A stretch of DNA of 64,000 nt from Neoarius graeffei (taxonomy: Eukaryota > Chordata > Actinopteri > Siluriformes > Ariidae). The notes under the pieces were generated by a model. It ran no database searches. It had not been told where the DNA came from and saw only the letters and a list, made by a program, of their open reading frames with translations. The translations under genes and the position numbers were made by a program. The stretch covers positions 9,224,793 through 9,288,792 of the forward strand of contig NC_083570.1 of NCBI RefSeq assembly GCF_027579695.1, read 5' to 3'. Numbering within the stretch: position 1 is the stretch's first letter; every line of letters begins with the position of its first letter. Shown here in pieces: positions 35,336-45,730 of the stretch.

Positions 35336-37360
35336 TTATTCTGGATCACACAATCTCACTGTAGAACCAGGAGACCAGAGCCAGAACCCAGCGTATAGAG
35401 TCTGAGTGAATGTGGTGTGGACTCTGTGGAGGAGCTTCATCGTGTCAGAGACGCTGTAGAAGGACAGAGTTCCTGCACTGTGATCCACATACACTCCTAT
35501 TCTGGAGGGAGATGGAACTCTCAGATCAGTCTCAATGCTGTTGTGATAGAAAGAGAGAGAAGAAGAAGAACACCGCAGAATCCAGGACTGATTGTTGAAT
35601 CCAAACCCACACTCATTACCCCGTCCTTTCCTGCTGATGTCTTTATATGAGACTGATATGTACACAACATCATCACCGCTCCACTCCACCTCCCAGTAAC
35701 AGCGTCCACACACACTCTCCTTACACAACACCTGACACCAGGAATCAAATCTCTCTGGATGATCAGAGTAACGCTGCGCTCTCTCACTGCCTCTCACCGC
35801 TCTGTTCTTCTCAGACAGAATGAGGAGACGATGTGCCGTGTTGGGATCCAGAGTCAGATAACAGAAATCTAAAATAAAAGAGAAAAACAAACTGAACAAT
35901 GTGAACATGAATATCCGCGCTGGGGGCGTGGTCACGAAAACAGCAGTTCGGTTGCAGTGAAAACTTTTCTCTGTAGAACCCTGTCACTCCCCCCCCTCCC
36001 CCCACTCTGGGCTCAAGAACACAACAAAAGGGCAATAATATAACAACAACCAATCAGAATTCAGATACAACAACCAATCAGAATCCAGATACAACAGCCA
36101 ATCAGAATCCAGATACAACAGCCAATCAGAATCCAGATACGACAACCAATCAGAATTCAGACACAACAACCAATCAGAATTCAGATACATTCTGTTGCCA
36201 AGTAAAATTGTAACCTGTCAAAGTTCTCGAGCCCTCGTGCTGTTTTACCGTTAGATCAATCACATATCAGCTTAAACTAGCATTCTAAACCTAGTTAAAG
36301 ATCCCACAGAAGAGAGCGACTCCCCCTGCCAGCCTCATGGAACTGAATAAGTTGACTTAATTAAAAAGTTTACTGTTCTATGAAAGGGTGTGTTTGCATG
36401 ATCATTATTATTTTACTAGTGGCATAAAATTGTCTTGAAAAGACGTCAACAATAATATCGTTTATCACAATAATTTCTGAGACAATATATCGTCCAACAA
36501 AATTTGTTATCGTGACAGGCCCAGAAGTGTGTGTGTGTGTGAGATGTACATTTCAGAAACTCTTCTCTGCTCTGTGGTTCTGGTCCTGAAATGATCTGAA
36601 CTGCTGCAGCTGTGGAGAGAAAAATAGAAACATGAGTTTGTGTAAAAGATGGAAAGAGTTTAAAGTGATCCAGTCAGTTTATTCATTTTAAACCAGTGTT
36701 TTAGTTCAAAGTGTCGGGTGAATAAAGTGTCTGCAGAAAAGAAAGCAGGAGCATCGCTAAGAAATAACACATCACTGTGTTTCTCCAGCAGGAACAGCTC
36801 CTCTTACCATGTGGAGGGATTTTGTTGAATTCCTCCTCACAGAATTCCTCGAGTCTCTTTTTCAGATCTGAGACAGAATTCCTCACTCCATCAAATGAGA
36901 GATGCTGATGGACAGTGACGCTGGATGTGTGAAATAATGGTCTGTGAAATGGAGGAGAGCGACATCCAGAAGCTAAAACCTACAGAAAGCAAATGAAATG
37001 TAAAACCCACTTGTGATGTCAGACAGGGACATTTATTGTTCCCTTAATGAGAGGTGTTTTAGAGAGTGTGTGAGGAACAGCTGGCTCTGTAGATCAGACA
37101 GTGTGTGTTACCTGGAGGAAATGGATGTGATCGTGTGTGTGTGAAAGCTGCTCCAGCTCAGTGACTCTCCTCTGAAGATCAGCAATCTCCTGCTCCAGTT
37201 GCTCCAGGAGTCGTTCAGCTCGACTCAGTTCAGCCTTCTCCTGATCTCTGATCAGCTCCGTCACCTCCCAGCGCTTTTTCTCCATGGAGCTGATCAGCTC
37301 AGTAAAGATCCTCTCACTGTCCTCCACTGCTGTCTGTGCACTGAGCTGTTAGGACGGACA

Positions 37361-37397
<37 letters not shown>

Positions 37398-37699
37398 GAT
37401 TTAAAGCTCATCTATCATTCCCTCTCTTACTGGGACTGTAAATGACTCGTTGTCCATGTTGTGTGTGATTCTAGGAGCAGCTCTGTCTCTACTCACTGCT
37501 CACCTTTATAGTGTTCACAGCCTGTTTCAGCTCCTGCACCTTCTTCTGCTTCTCCTGGATTCTCTGCTGGGATTTCATCTGCTCCTCCTTTAACTCACTC
37601 TGAGGACAAATAAAATACATTCAGCTTTTTATACAGTACGAGCGAACTGGTTCCATATTAATGTCAGTTCAAAGTACATTCATGTTTGGCTCTGAAGGT

Positions 37700-37749
<50 letters not shown>

Positions 37750-39808
37750 AATGTTCACTAACTGATCTGGGCTGGGTTTCCCGAAAGCCTCTTAAGGCCA
37801 AGAGAGTTTTAAATGACCTCTTAAGATCCATCATCAAGCTAACGTGGTTTTCCCGAACAACATCGTAGCACAAGTCGTCCTTTAGTTTGCTCGGAATTTA
37901 CGAGAGACCCGGAGCACTCGTTCAAAACAAAGAGCGACTCGCTCGCTGCCGAATCCACAGAATGCGCATGCGGCTCTGAGGGACTCTCACAGTCAGCGGG
38001 GGAAACTGGGGTTGAATCTGCTGGTGGTGTTCAATTAGTTTTCTTCTACATTGCAAATACATCGAGTTAATTATCAGAGGTGGACAGTAACGAAGTACAT
38101 TTACTTGAGTTCTGTACTGAAGTACACTTTTTGAGTATCTGTAATTTACTTGAGTATTTTTTTTTTGGAAACTTATGACTTTAACTTCACTACATTTGAA
38201 AGACAAATATCGTCCTTTTTACTCCACTACATTTCTATCAAGGTCCTCATTACTCATTACTATGAAGCAGCTTTGAAAATGGATGTTTTTTTCTTTTCTA
38301 AAACGTGATTGTTTTTTCCGCAGGTGACACTGAGACAGTCTATCAGTAATCACTAGGGTCACGTCACGTCCATAGACTGGATAAAATCAAGATCAATGAT
38401 TTCTCCGCAGCATTATTTAACACGATCAGTTGATGGCAGAATGGAAGGAGGCGGTTCTTCTGGGGAATGCACACACCCACGGTTCTATAGCTAGAACCCA
38501 TGATTCAGTTTTCTGAAAGGAATAAAGAGTCATTTTGCTTTAAATGTTTGCTTTGTTTGCCTAAAACGGAGCACATCACAGCCTACAAAAACTCGCCATC
38601 CCACCTGTGGAAGCATATTGAGGGATATAAACGTTTTATTAGCTTGCAGTGAAGTTGTCTGTGCATTTAGAGTTAGCGATAGTGTTGAAATAACTATGCA
38701 GTCTGATTAGTCAAATGATTTTCTGTGGATCTGCCTGCCAAGTTGCCATAGTCTTGTCCATGGCTAATGTTTACACACAGCTAGTTAACTTGGACACTGT
38801 TAGTTATGTCCAGTACGATTGCCTTTAGCAGCTACTAATGCCTATATCAGGGACGCGAACTGCAAAGACGCACTTTGTCCTGTTGCTCTTTAGACTCCTT
38901 CTTACGAGTGAATTCCGGAAAACCACACACAGAGACAACGTTCATTCTTTAAGAGAGTCTCTCAACTCTCTCTTTAGGTCTAAAGGGCAACGTTATCAGG
39001 AAACCCACCCCTAACCAGATTACGACCATCACTGAAGATAAATTTAACACTCTGTTCACCAGAACACAGACAATTTTAATCAGCTTTTACAGAATCCTTC
39101 TGATTGAGACACACATTGAAATTAAAGTTCAAATCATATCACTGACTAAAGCACCTGTTTCTAGATGGGAAACTATAATTAAGATGATTTAATTCTGGAA
39201 AGATTTCTAGTTCTCACCTGTTTTTCAGCTCTTTCTGTTGCAATTGAAACAGCGTCATGGTTTTTATGTTTCTCCAACATGCACAAATAACAGATGCAGG
39301 TTTGATCAGTACGACAGTAGATTTCAATCAGCTTGTTATGTTCAGAGCAGATCTTCTCTTGGAGTTTTGCTGAGGCTTCAATTAATGTGTGTTTTTTCAA
39401 AGCAGGACGTTCAAGATGAGGTTTCAGATGAATTTCACAAAATGAAGTCAAACAAATCAGACAGGACTTGACGGCTTTGTGTTTTCTCCCGGTGCAGAAA
39501 TCACACTCCACATCTCCAGGTCCAGCGTAACAGTGAGCAGGAGAAGCAGCTTGGACTTCAGTCTTCTTCAGTTTCTCCACCACTTCATCCAGCATGTTGT
39601 TTCTGCGTAGAACAGACCTTGTCGTGAAAGTGTCTCTGCACTGAGGACAGCTGTAGACCCCCTTCTGATCCTCCTGATCCCAGCAGCCATTAATACACAC
39701 CTTACAGAAACTGTGACCACAGAGGATAGTCACCGGATCCTTCAGGAGATCCAGACACACTGGACACATGAACTGGTCCTGAGCTACTGAAATACTGGCC
39801 TCAGCCAT
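35336..39808 (-). CDS. ftr: finTRIM E3 ubiquitin ligase (RING, two B-boxes, coiled coil, B30.2), unit A
   Basis: Six exons on the - strand: 39,808-39,218, 37,599-37,504, 37,345-37,112, 36,979-36,808, 36,609-36,550 and 35,868-35,336. Phases agree throughout, giving 1,686 nt and 561 aa with no disruption. The start [15 protein letters not shown] is chosen because it is conserved in every copy here. Upstream in-frame codons run into GA repeats. RING C3HC4 is at residues 15, 18, 30, 32, 35, 38, 54 and 57. B-box 1 is at about 102-131 and B-box 2 at about 154-184. The coiled coil is encoded by exons 2-3 (198-307). B30.2 is at about 386-561 with LDPNTAH, YWEVE and VDHSAG motifs. finTRIMs are fish-specific TRIM proteins induced by virus or interferon; the RING transfers ubiquitin and B30.2 is thought to bind targets. 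Intron 1 contains a BED-type hAT and intron 5 a minisatellite. It converges with the + strand finTRIM upstream. Confidence 0.93.
36045..36188. repeat. 24-bp minisatellite, six units, CCAAT-containing
   Basis: Six tandem 24-bp units, each with CCAATCAGA, in the last intron of the - strand finTRIM. The same locus in unit B (56,579-56,650) has three units. On the - strand the repeat happens to be open and would read YL(D/N)SDWLL repeatedly. Confidence 0.9.
36425..36525. repeat. Dispersed repeat fragment ending TATCGTGACAGGCC
   Basis: The stretch with AATATCGTTTATCACAATAA and TTATCGTGACAGGCCC is a familiar dispersed fish sequence, probably a MITE end. It is also in unit B at about 56,915-56,985. 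Confidence 0.4.
37360..37396. repeat. (CA)n microsatellite in finTRIM intron 2
   Basis: It lies about 15 bp upstream (on the - strand) of the acceptor of exon 3. Unit B counterpart is at 57,843-57,868 and shorter. Confidence 0.85.
37711..37749. repeat. (GT)n(GA)n microsatellite in finTRIM intron 1
   Basis: Compound dinucleotide repeat upstream of exon 2. The counterpart is at about 58,183-58,228 in unit B, with different unit counts. Confidence 0.85.
38075..38815 (+). mobile_element. hAT-type element with BED-finger exon remnant, intron 1, unit A
   Basis: The left end CAGAGGTGGACAGTAACGAA, followed by ACTTGAGT-rich subterminal repeats, is typical of the Tol2/Ac-like hAT ends found across fish. 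About 450 bp in, the + strand reads SFCFKCLLCLPKTEHIT and SHLWKHIE, a BED-type C-x2-C...H-x3-H finger. The rest of a transposase was not found and no right end was identified (end approximate). The same insertion is in unit B at 58,554, so it predates the duplication. Confidence 0.65.
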
Positions 39809-39847
39809 TTTCCTGAAATCGCAACGAGAGAGAGAGAGAGAGATATC

Positions 39848-39859
39848 AGTTTTGTTTTC
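39848..39859 (-). promoter_or_regulatory. ISRE-like 12-mer 5' of the unit A - strand finTRIM
   Basis: GAAAACAAAACT on the - strand, 40 bp before the ATG, with one mismatch to GAAANNGAAACT. It may lie in the 5' UTR or proximal promoter. Conserved at 60,317-60,328 and 9018-9029. Confidence 0.4.
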
Positions 39860-40237
39860 TCTGAAATGACAAGTTACTTCCTGGTTCTGTGTGTGAAAGA
39901 GAGAGAGAGAGAGAGAGGAGGAGCACAAACACAGAGATATCATGAGCACTCCTCTATTAACCATTTCATCTCCCTTCAGTGCAGAAATTTAACCCATGTA
40001 GCCGCACTGATTAGGATTAATTTCATGAAATACTCACAGAATGGATCTTAATTTTCTGGACTTTTCCACCTACTGACACCTCAAGCACAACTTTCAGCCT
40101 TGTTGATAAATTACAATTGTTTCACTTGAGCAGCTTTTTCCTCGTGACATCTTTAAACTGATCTTCATCCCTAAAGAATGTTGGAGCCATTTTAAAAGTG
40201 AGGAGGACGCAGCTGTCAGGAAGGAAAACCATATTTT

Positions 40238-42848
40238 ATTGATTTTGCATTGTTTATTGCGAAATCACAAAAGTGGACCTTTTTTTCAACATAATCTCCA
40301 TTTCACTCAGTATGAGCGCTCCAGGCTTAACAAGAGCCTGAACTCTTCATGACCTGCTGTTTGTGGAAACTAATCCACTTTGTGTTGGGTCACATCCCAC
40401 CACCTCATCACAGATTAGTTTCCTGGAGCAGCATGCCTCATCCTGTTTTATTCCTTACATCATGATTTATCAAGAACATTATTCCTGGTCGATGAAGAAT
40501 TCTTTCTCATGAACAGATTGTTGAGATGGAAATGAAGTTGTTAGGTGAATATGTTTGAGATCAGAGATCCTGAGTCGCCTCAATCAGTCATTAGACGTGT
40601 CTTTGAGAAGTAGGAGAACACTGGAGAACCAGGAGGAAACCCACACTGACACGGGTCATTTTACCTTTGGGTCATTTTAACATTGTTAACAGACTGAAAT
40701 GAATCTCCTGAAAGGCAGAAGAAAGAAATCTGCTAGTAGTGTTAACACAAGACTTGATCTAATCCCAGTCAGTGCAGGGCTCAAACCCCATCCACCAGAA
40801 ATATCATTAAAATCAAAGGGAAAGGCAGAGATGAGGCGAGATCATCAACAGGAGATCTACCCAGAATAAACATGGCTCACAACTGAGGAGATTTACTAAC
40901 ACACTGGAAGGGTTCACAGTTACTTCTTCTTTCTTGTGTTGAAAGGCAGTCAGCATCCTTATTGTTGCATTGCTGCCACCTTCTGGATCAATTCCTTGCA
41001 CCATTATACAGTGTCTTGCAAAAGTATTCATCCCCCTTGGTGTTTGTCCTGTTTTGTCGCATTACAAGCTGGAATTAAAATGGATGTTTTGCAGGGTTAG
41101 CACCATTTGATTTACAAACCATGCCGACCACTTAAAAGGTGAAAATTGTTGTTTTATTGTGACACAAACAATATTTAAGATAAAAAAGACAGAAATCTGG
41201 AGTGTGCATAAGAATTCACCCCCAAAGTCAATACTTTGTAGAGACACCTTTTGCTGCAATTACAGCTGCAAGTCTCTTGGGGTATGTCTCTATTAGCTTA
41301 GCACATCTAGCTCCTGGGATTTTTGCCCATTCCTCAAGGCAAAACTGCTCCAACTCTTTCAAGTTAGATGGGTTGCATTGGTGTACAGCAATCTTCAAGT
41401 TATGCCACAGATTCTCAATTGGATTGAGGTCTAGGCTTTGATGAGGCCATTCCAAGATATTTAAATGTTTCCCTTTAAACCACTCCAGTGTAGCTTTAGC
41501 AGTATCTTTAGGATCGTTGTCCTGCTGGAATGTGAACTTTTGTCTCAGTCTCAAACCTCTGGCTGACTCAAACAGGTTTTCCTCCAGAATTGCCCTGTAT
41601 TTAGTGCCATCCATCTTTCCTTCAGTCCTGACCAGCTTTCCTGTCCCTGCAGACGAAAAAGATCCCCACAGAATGATGCTGCCACCACCATGCTTCACTG
41701 TAAGAATGGTGTTCTCAGGGTGATGGGTTTGCGCCACACAGGGTGATGGGTTTGTGTTTCCCATGATGGCCAAAAAGATCAATTTTGGTCTCATCTGACC
41801 AGAGAATCTTCTTCCATGTGTTTGGGGAGTCTGCCACATGCTGTTGGGCAAACTCCAAACATGTTTTTTATGATTATTTTTTTTTTCTGTAAGTAATGGC
41901 TTTTTTTTCCTGGCCACTCTTCCATAAAGCCCCGCCCACTCTGTGAAGTGTACGACTTAAAGTGGTCCTATGGACAGATACTCCCATCTCTGCTGTGGAT
42001 CTTTGCAGCTCCTTCAGTGTTATCGTTGGTGTCTTTGTTGCATCTCTGATTAATGCCCTCCTTCCCCGGTCTGTGAGTTTTGTTGGGCGGGGCCTTCTCT
42101 TCTCAGGTTTGTAGTGGTGCCATATTCTTTCCATTTTGCTATAATGAATTTAATGGCACGCCATGGGATATTCAAAATTTGGGATATTTTTTATAACCCA
42201 ACCCTGATCTATACTTCTCCATAACTTTGTCTCTGACCTGTTTGGAGGCTCCTTGGTTTTCATGTTGTTTGTTTTGTCATGTTACAGAGTCAGGGTCCTT
42301 CCAGAATAGGTTGATTTATATAGACACCATGTGACAGATCATGTGACACTGTGATTGCACACAGGTGGCTCTTAATCAACTAATTATGTGACTTATGAAG
42401 TGAATTGGTTGGACCAGCTCTTATTTAGGGGTTTCATATGAAAGGGGTGAATACATATGCACACTCCAGATTTCTGGGTTTTTTTCATCTTAATTATTGT
42501 ATGTGTTACAATAATACAACAATTTTCACCTTTAAAGTGGTCGGCATGTTGTGTAAATCAAATGGTGCTAACCCTCCAAACATCCATTTTAATTCCAGCT
42601 TGTAAGGCGACAAAACAGGACAAACACCAAGGGGGATGAATACTTTTGCAAGACACTGTCCAGCAGCTTGCGGACATCCTGACCTCAGTATTAAAAGCTT
42701 CTGTCTGAAAATGAGTTCAGCACAGAAACTTCATCGCTGGGGGAAACTTTATTCTCCTGTGCTCTTATCTTTTATTCTGCAAAGCTTTGATTGTAATATT
42801 TGAATAAAAATCCCAAACTCACAGATAAACCTGGATTTATAAGGTTCT
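40238..42848 (+). repeat. R2 direct repeat block 5' of the - strand finTRIM (unit A)
   Basis: Matches R1 at 31,601-32,056 and at 33,077-33,220/35,125-35,168. Between the two matching parts it has a short foreign stretch (40,924-41,008, with TTGCTGCCACCTTCTGGA) and the Tc1 element. Homology to R1 ends at AAGGTTCT (42,848). Confidence 0.8.
41009..42658 (-). mobile_element. Tc1-like transposon (DD34E type), unit A, inactive
   Basis: A 1,650-bp element with long terminal inverted repeats (over 200 bp) starting CAGTGTCTTGCAAAAGTATT. It inserted at a TA (41,007-41,008); the right TA is now TC. On the - strand, transposase segments include MKTKEP (start, near 42,262), [47 protein letters not shown] (second Asp) and [15 protein letters not shown] (Glu). 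The first catalytic Asp (WSDETKID, near 41,790) is in another frame from the rest. Several frameshifts, one in the T-run at 41,878-41,911, make it dead. The same insertion is in unit B at 62,990, so it predates the duplication. Confidence 0.92.
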
Positions 42849-43543
42849 AAAAAAAAGTAAATTTTATTCAATGAAACACAACATGCATTTAATACAATTC
42901 AATACAACCTCTCTCTCTGTCTCTATCTATCTCTCTTTTCTCTCCAAGTCTTCATAATGGATCACCACCAGAACATTAGTGCATCGATGTTAACTGGACT
43001 TCCTGCATGTTTGCACCACCTTGATAACTGAAGCTTGATTGTGCATTTTCTGAATCATTTAATGAAACAATGTCAGCTGTATGTAATTCGGCTAAAAAGG
43101 AGCAACAAACAAACAAACAGTGACGAGCCATTTGGGAGCTGAACAAGTCGATTCTGACTGTAAATAGATGTTCAGTCCATATTATGTAGAACATTTTGGA
43201 ATCATTGTTCAATTCACTGCTTATTCATGCAGTGTGACATCCTCACGATACACAAGATCTGTTTTTTGTCTTGTTAACTTCAAGAGAGAGAAAAAAGGAG
43301 GCTGGTGAGGGAACAACTCACTTATAGCTGCTATAGAGAGCGTGCACGTGACGTCACGAGGTCACGTGATATTTGTTTATCCGCCATTTTGGACGGCAAG
43401 GTCGCGCATAGAACTTAGACGAACCCGTTCTAATTATCAAGTGTGTGGGAGTAGATCTTTCGAGAATGGTTATATCTTGTTCAGCATTTGGTTGTACCAA
43501 TAGACAGTATTGATGACATCATGTGACCTGAATCTGACGTATT
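42849..43543. other. Spacer at the A/B junction with a THAP-like start fragment
   Basis: Mostly unassigned. 43,262-43,325 weakly resembles 19,465-19,525. Around 43,340-43,380 lies a GC-rich CACGTGACGTCACG stretch followed by GCCATTTTGGA. At 43,466 an ATG opens MVISCSAFGCTNRQ, which matches the first residues of a THAP zinc finger (C-x4-C spacing), and stops after 15 codons. It is probably the 5' end of a P-element-like or THAP-bearing transposon, cut near the duplication junction. Confidence 0.5.
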
Positions 43544-43925
43544 GTCAGATCTTACGAGTGGAACGAGTGGGAGCTGAGAGGGAAAGCCATCAAACTGGTA
43601 AGCAGCTCCACCTGAAATACACTGGCATGATTAGATTACGCTCAAGCTGTCCGAAAAGCCCTGAAATAAGTTTAACACGTTATTTTGTTGAATGCACGCC
43701 AAGGCGAACCTGCGCCATAAGGTAACCCACTCGACGCAGACTGACCTGAGCCACATGAGGAGACACAACACCACGCAGACGTTCCTTCCAAAAGAAGCCG
43801 CCTGCCAGACGAAGAGAGACGGACAGAGTAACGTACCAAGACCTCAAGTCTACCTGGCTGGGCTGAGAGGAGGACCAACCACTCCCATGACCAAACTCGA
43901 TTTAACTCCAGATGTGCATGAATAG
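43544..43925 (+). pseudogene. cfap206: cfap206 3' fragment, duplicated
   Basis: 43,544-43,597 repeats the second half of the penultimate cfap206 exon, and 43,704-43,925 repeats the last exon with its stop. The splice donor (43,598) and acceptor (43,703) are intact. One change turns RRK into RGK. Everything 5' of VRSYEWNEW is missing because the duplication breakpoint falls inside the exon, and the sequence before it is unrelated. It cannot encode CFAP206. Confidence 0.92.
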
Positions 43926-44536
43926 TTAATTTGTTTGTTTGTTAGTTAGACCTAGTCTTGAATCTTTGTATTGAATTGTTGCATTCTGGTTTCTGATTTG
44001 TCAGAAAATACTGATTAATTTTCTCTGAAAGTTTTGCAGGCGTATATTAATGCACTCGTTCGAATTTATGGTTTTCATAGTACCAGCTCGTTCACAGGGA
44101 TTTCTACGATGGACGCTAGACGTAAACTGATTTTAAAAATCATTTATACGGTGATGTTTTCGTAACTGAAGGGAGATGTTCATTTAGCATTTCTGGAAGG
44201 AGTCTCCAGTGTAACAGTCAGAGGTGAAGTTTTGTGACACCTTCAGGACAGAGGAGTTTACGCTTCACAGTTTCTTGGTTACAACATGATTTTTTTTTGT
44301 CTTATTAACTTTAAGAGAAGGATAATAGGCAGGCTGGTGAGGGAACGACTGTTAATGTAACTATAAATGGATAAAAAAACACTATGATGTGAAATTTGTA
44401 ATTGTTGGCAAATTGCTGTGGTAAAAGAGGAATTGTGGGAGATGATACTTTGGTACCGAATGTCAGTCAAAGCAGCGCGCACACAATTATGAAAATGATC
44501 TTATTGGCTCTAATAATATTAAATATTATTATACAT

Positions 44537-44897
44537 GGCGGCACGGTGGTGTAGTGGTTAGCGCTGTCGCCTCACAGCAAGAAGGTCCTGGGTTCGAGCC
44601 CCGGGGCCGGCGAGGGCCTTTCTGTGTGGAGTTTGCATGTTCTCCCCGTGTCCGCGTGGGTTTCCTCCGGGTGCTCCGGTTTCCCCCACAGTCCAAAGAC
44701 ATGCAGGTTAGGTTAACTGGTGACTCTAAATTGACCGTAGGTGTGAGTGTGAATGGTTGTCTATGTGTCAGCCCTGTGATGACCTGGCGACTTGTCCAGG
44801 GTGTACCCCGCCTTTCGCCCGTAGTCAGCTGGGATAGGCTCCAGCTTGCCTGCGACCCTGTAGAACAGGATAAAGCGGCTAGAGGAGATGAGATGAG
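44537..44897 (+). mobile_element. tRNA-like SINE, copy 7 (unit B only)
   Basis: Target-site duplicates ATTATTATACAT lie at 44,525-44,536 and 44,898-44,909. Unit A keeps the empty site at about 19,700. Confidence 0.93.
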
Positions 44898-45260
44898 ATT
44901 ATTATACATACAGGAGACTTTTTTGATGGAATAAAAACATGTTCTATTCCCTTCCAGTGGGTTTCATTCATTCGGTTTGGTAGCATGCAATATTGTTAGC
45001 GTATTGCTTATCCTACGTGTATTACGTCACTCTACCCAATGGAGAATGAGCATTGAATATGGTTTACGATATTGCATGGTTGTCAAGGCAACATGACGTC
45101 ACACGTCAGAGATGTAAAACTTCCGCGTGAGCGAGCGAGCAACTGTGACAATTTATGAACAAACATAGCTTCTACGATTGCTTCGTTAAATACAGAAGAT
45201 TTTGAAATAATTTTGAAAGAGAAAGACGCGTTGAACACCCGGAAGGAATGTATAATAATC

Positions 45261-45299
<39 letters not shown>

Positions 45300-45321
45300 T
45301 TGACTGGCTTTTTTTGTGGTC

Positions 45322-45397
45322 TATCAGATATATTCCATTCAGCTACTCATCTTTGACTCATTCATTATCATGCTAGCTGAATGGAATATATCTAATA
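45322..45397. repeat. Inverted repeat, unit B counterpart
   Basis: Same hairpin as 20,505-20,580 with one mismatch in the 24-bp stem. It lies 334 bp before the finTRIM start. Confidence 0.75.
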
Positions 45398-45533
45398 TAC
45401 CACTCAACACCAGACAATATTATTTAATTATCCTGAGGAATAACACAGCAGACTGTGAGGTTACACAAAAATAATCCATGGCAGCATGGATTTACCACTT
45501 TACCATCTTTGATTTATTAAAAAGTAGCAGGTG

Positions 45534-45539
45534 TATAAA
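45534..45539 (+). promoter_or_regulatory. TATA-like box of the unit B + strand finTRIM
   Basis: TATAAA conserved with 20,717-20,722, 192 bp before the ATG at 45,731. Confidence 0.3.
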
Positions 45540-45730
45540 ATGAGATTGAAGCTTCTGCACACACACACACACACTGTCACACAGCCACACCCCTTTGACA
45601 GTATGCACTCCTACTCTTTTTAAAGCTCCACCCACTCTGGCTCTGTGATATCGTATCTCACAGTGCAGCAGGACGCTCATTTCAAGGCACACAATTCCGA
45701 TCTCTACTGTATGTGTCGCTCTCTGGAAAA

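Larger units (their letters stand above)
18719..43543 (+). repeat. Segmental duplication unit A
   Basis: From 18,719 the sequence matches that from 43,544 in the same order and orientation: cfap206 last exons, hairpin, + strand finTRIM, L2 LINE, RT LINE, R1 repeat, - strand finTRIM, R2 repeat, Tc1. The offset is about 24.8 kb at the start and changes stepwise at each unit-specific insertion or deletion. Unit A-specific inserts are the SINEs at 20,052, 24,067 and 32,223, the hAT at 24,643 and the block 33,221-35,124. Confidence 0.93.

Noticed and set aside
36045-36188. CRISPR-like regular array
   Set aside because: Units are contiguous with no spacers, and the genome is vertebrate.
35984-36190. 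Open frame with repeating YLDSDWLL
   Set aside because: It is an intronic 24-bp minisatellite whose period is a multiple of three; no start context, and it lies between two clear finTRIM exons.
40813-41259. Small open frames on the - strand around R2 and the Tc1 terminal repeat (also 62,794-63,239)
   Set aside because: They fall in non-coding repeat and inverted-repeat sequence and match no domain.
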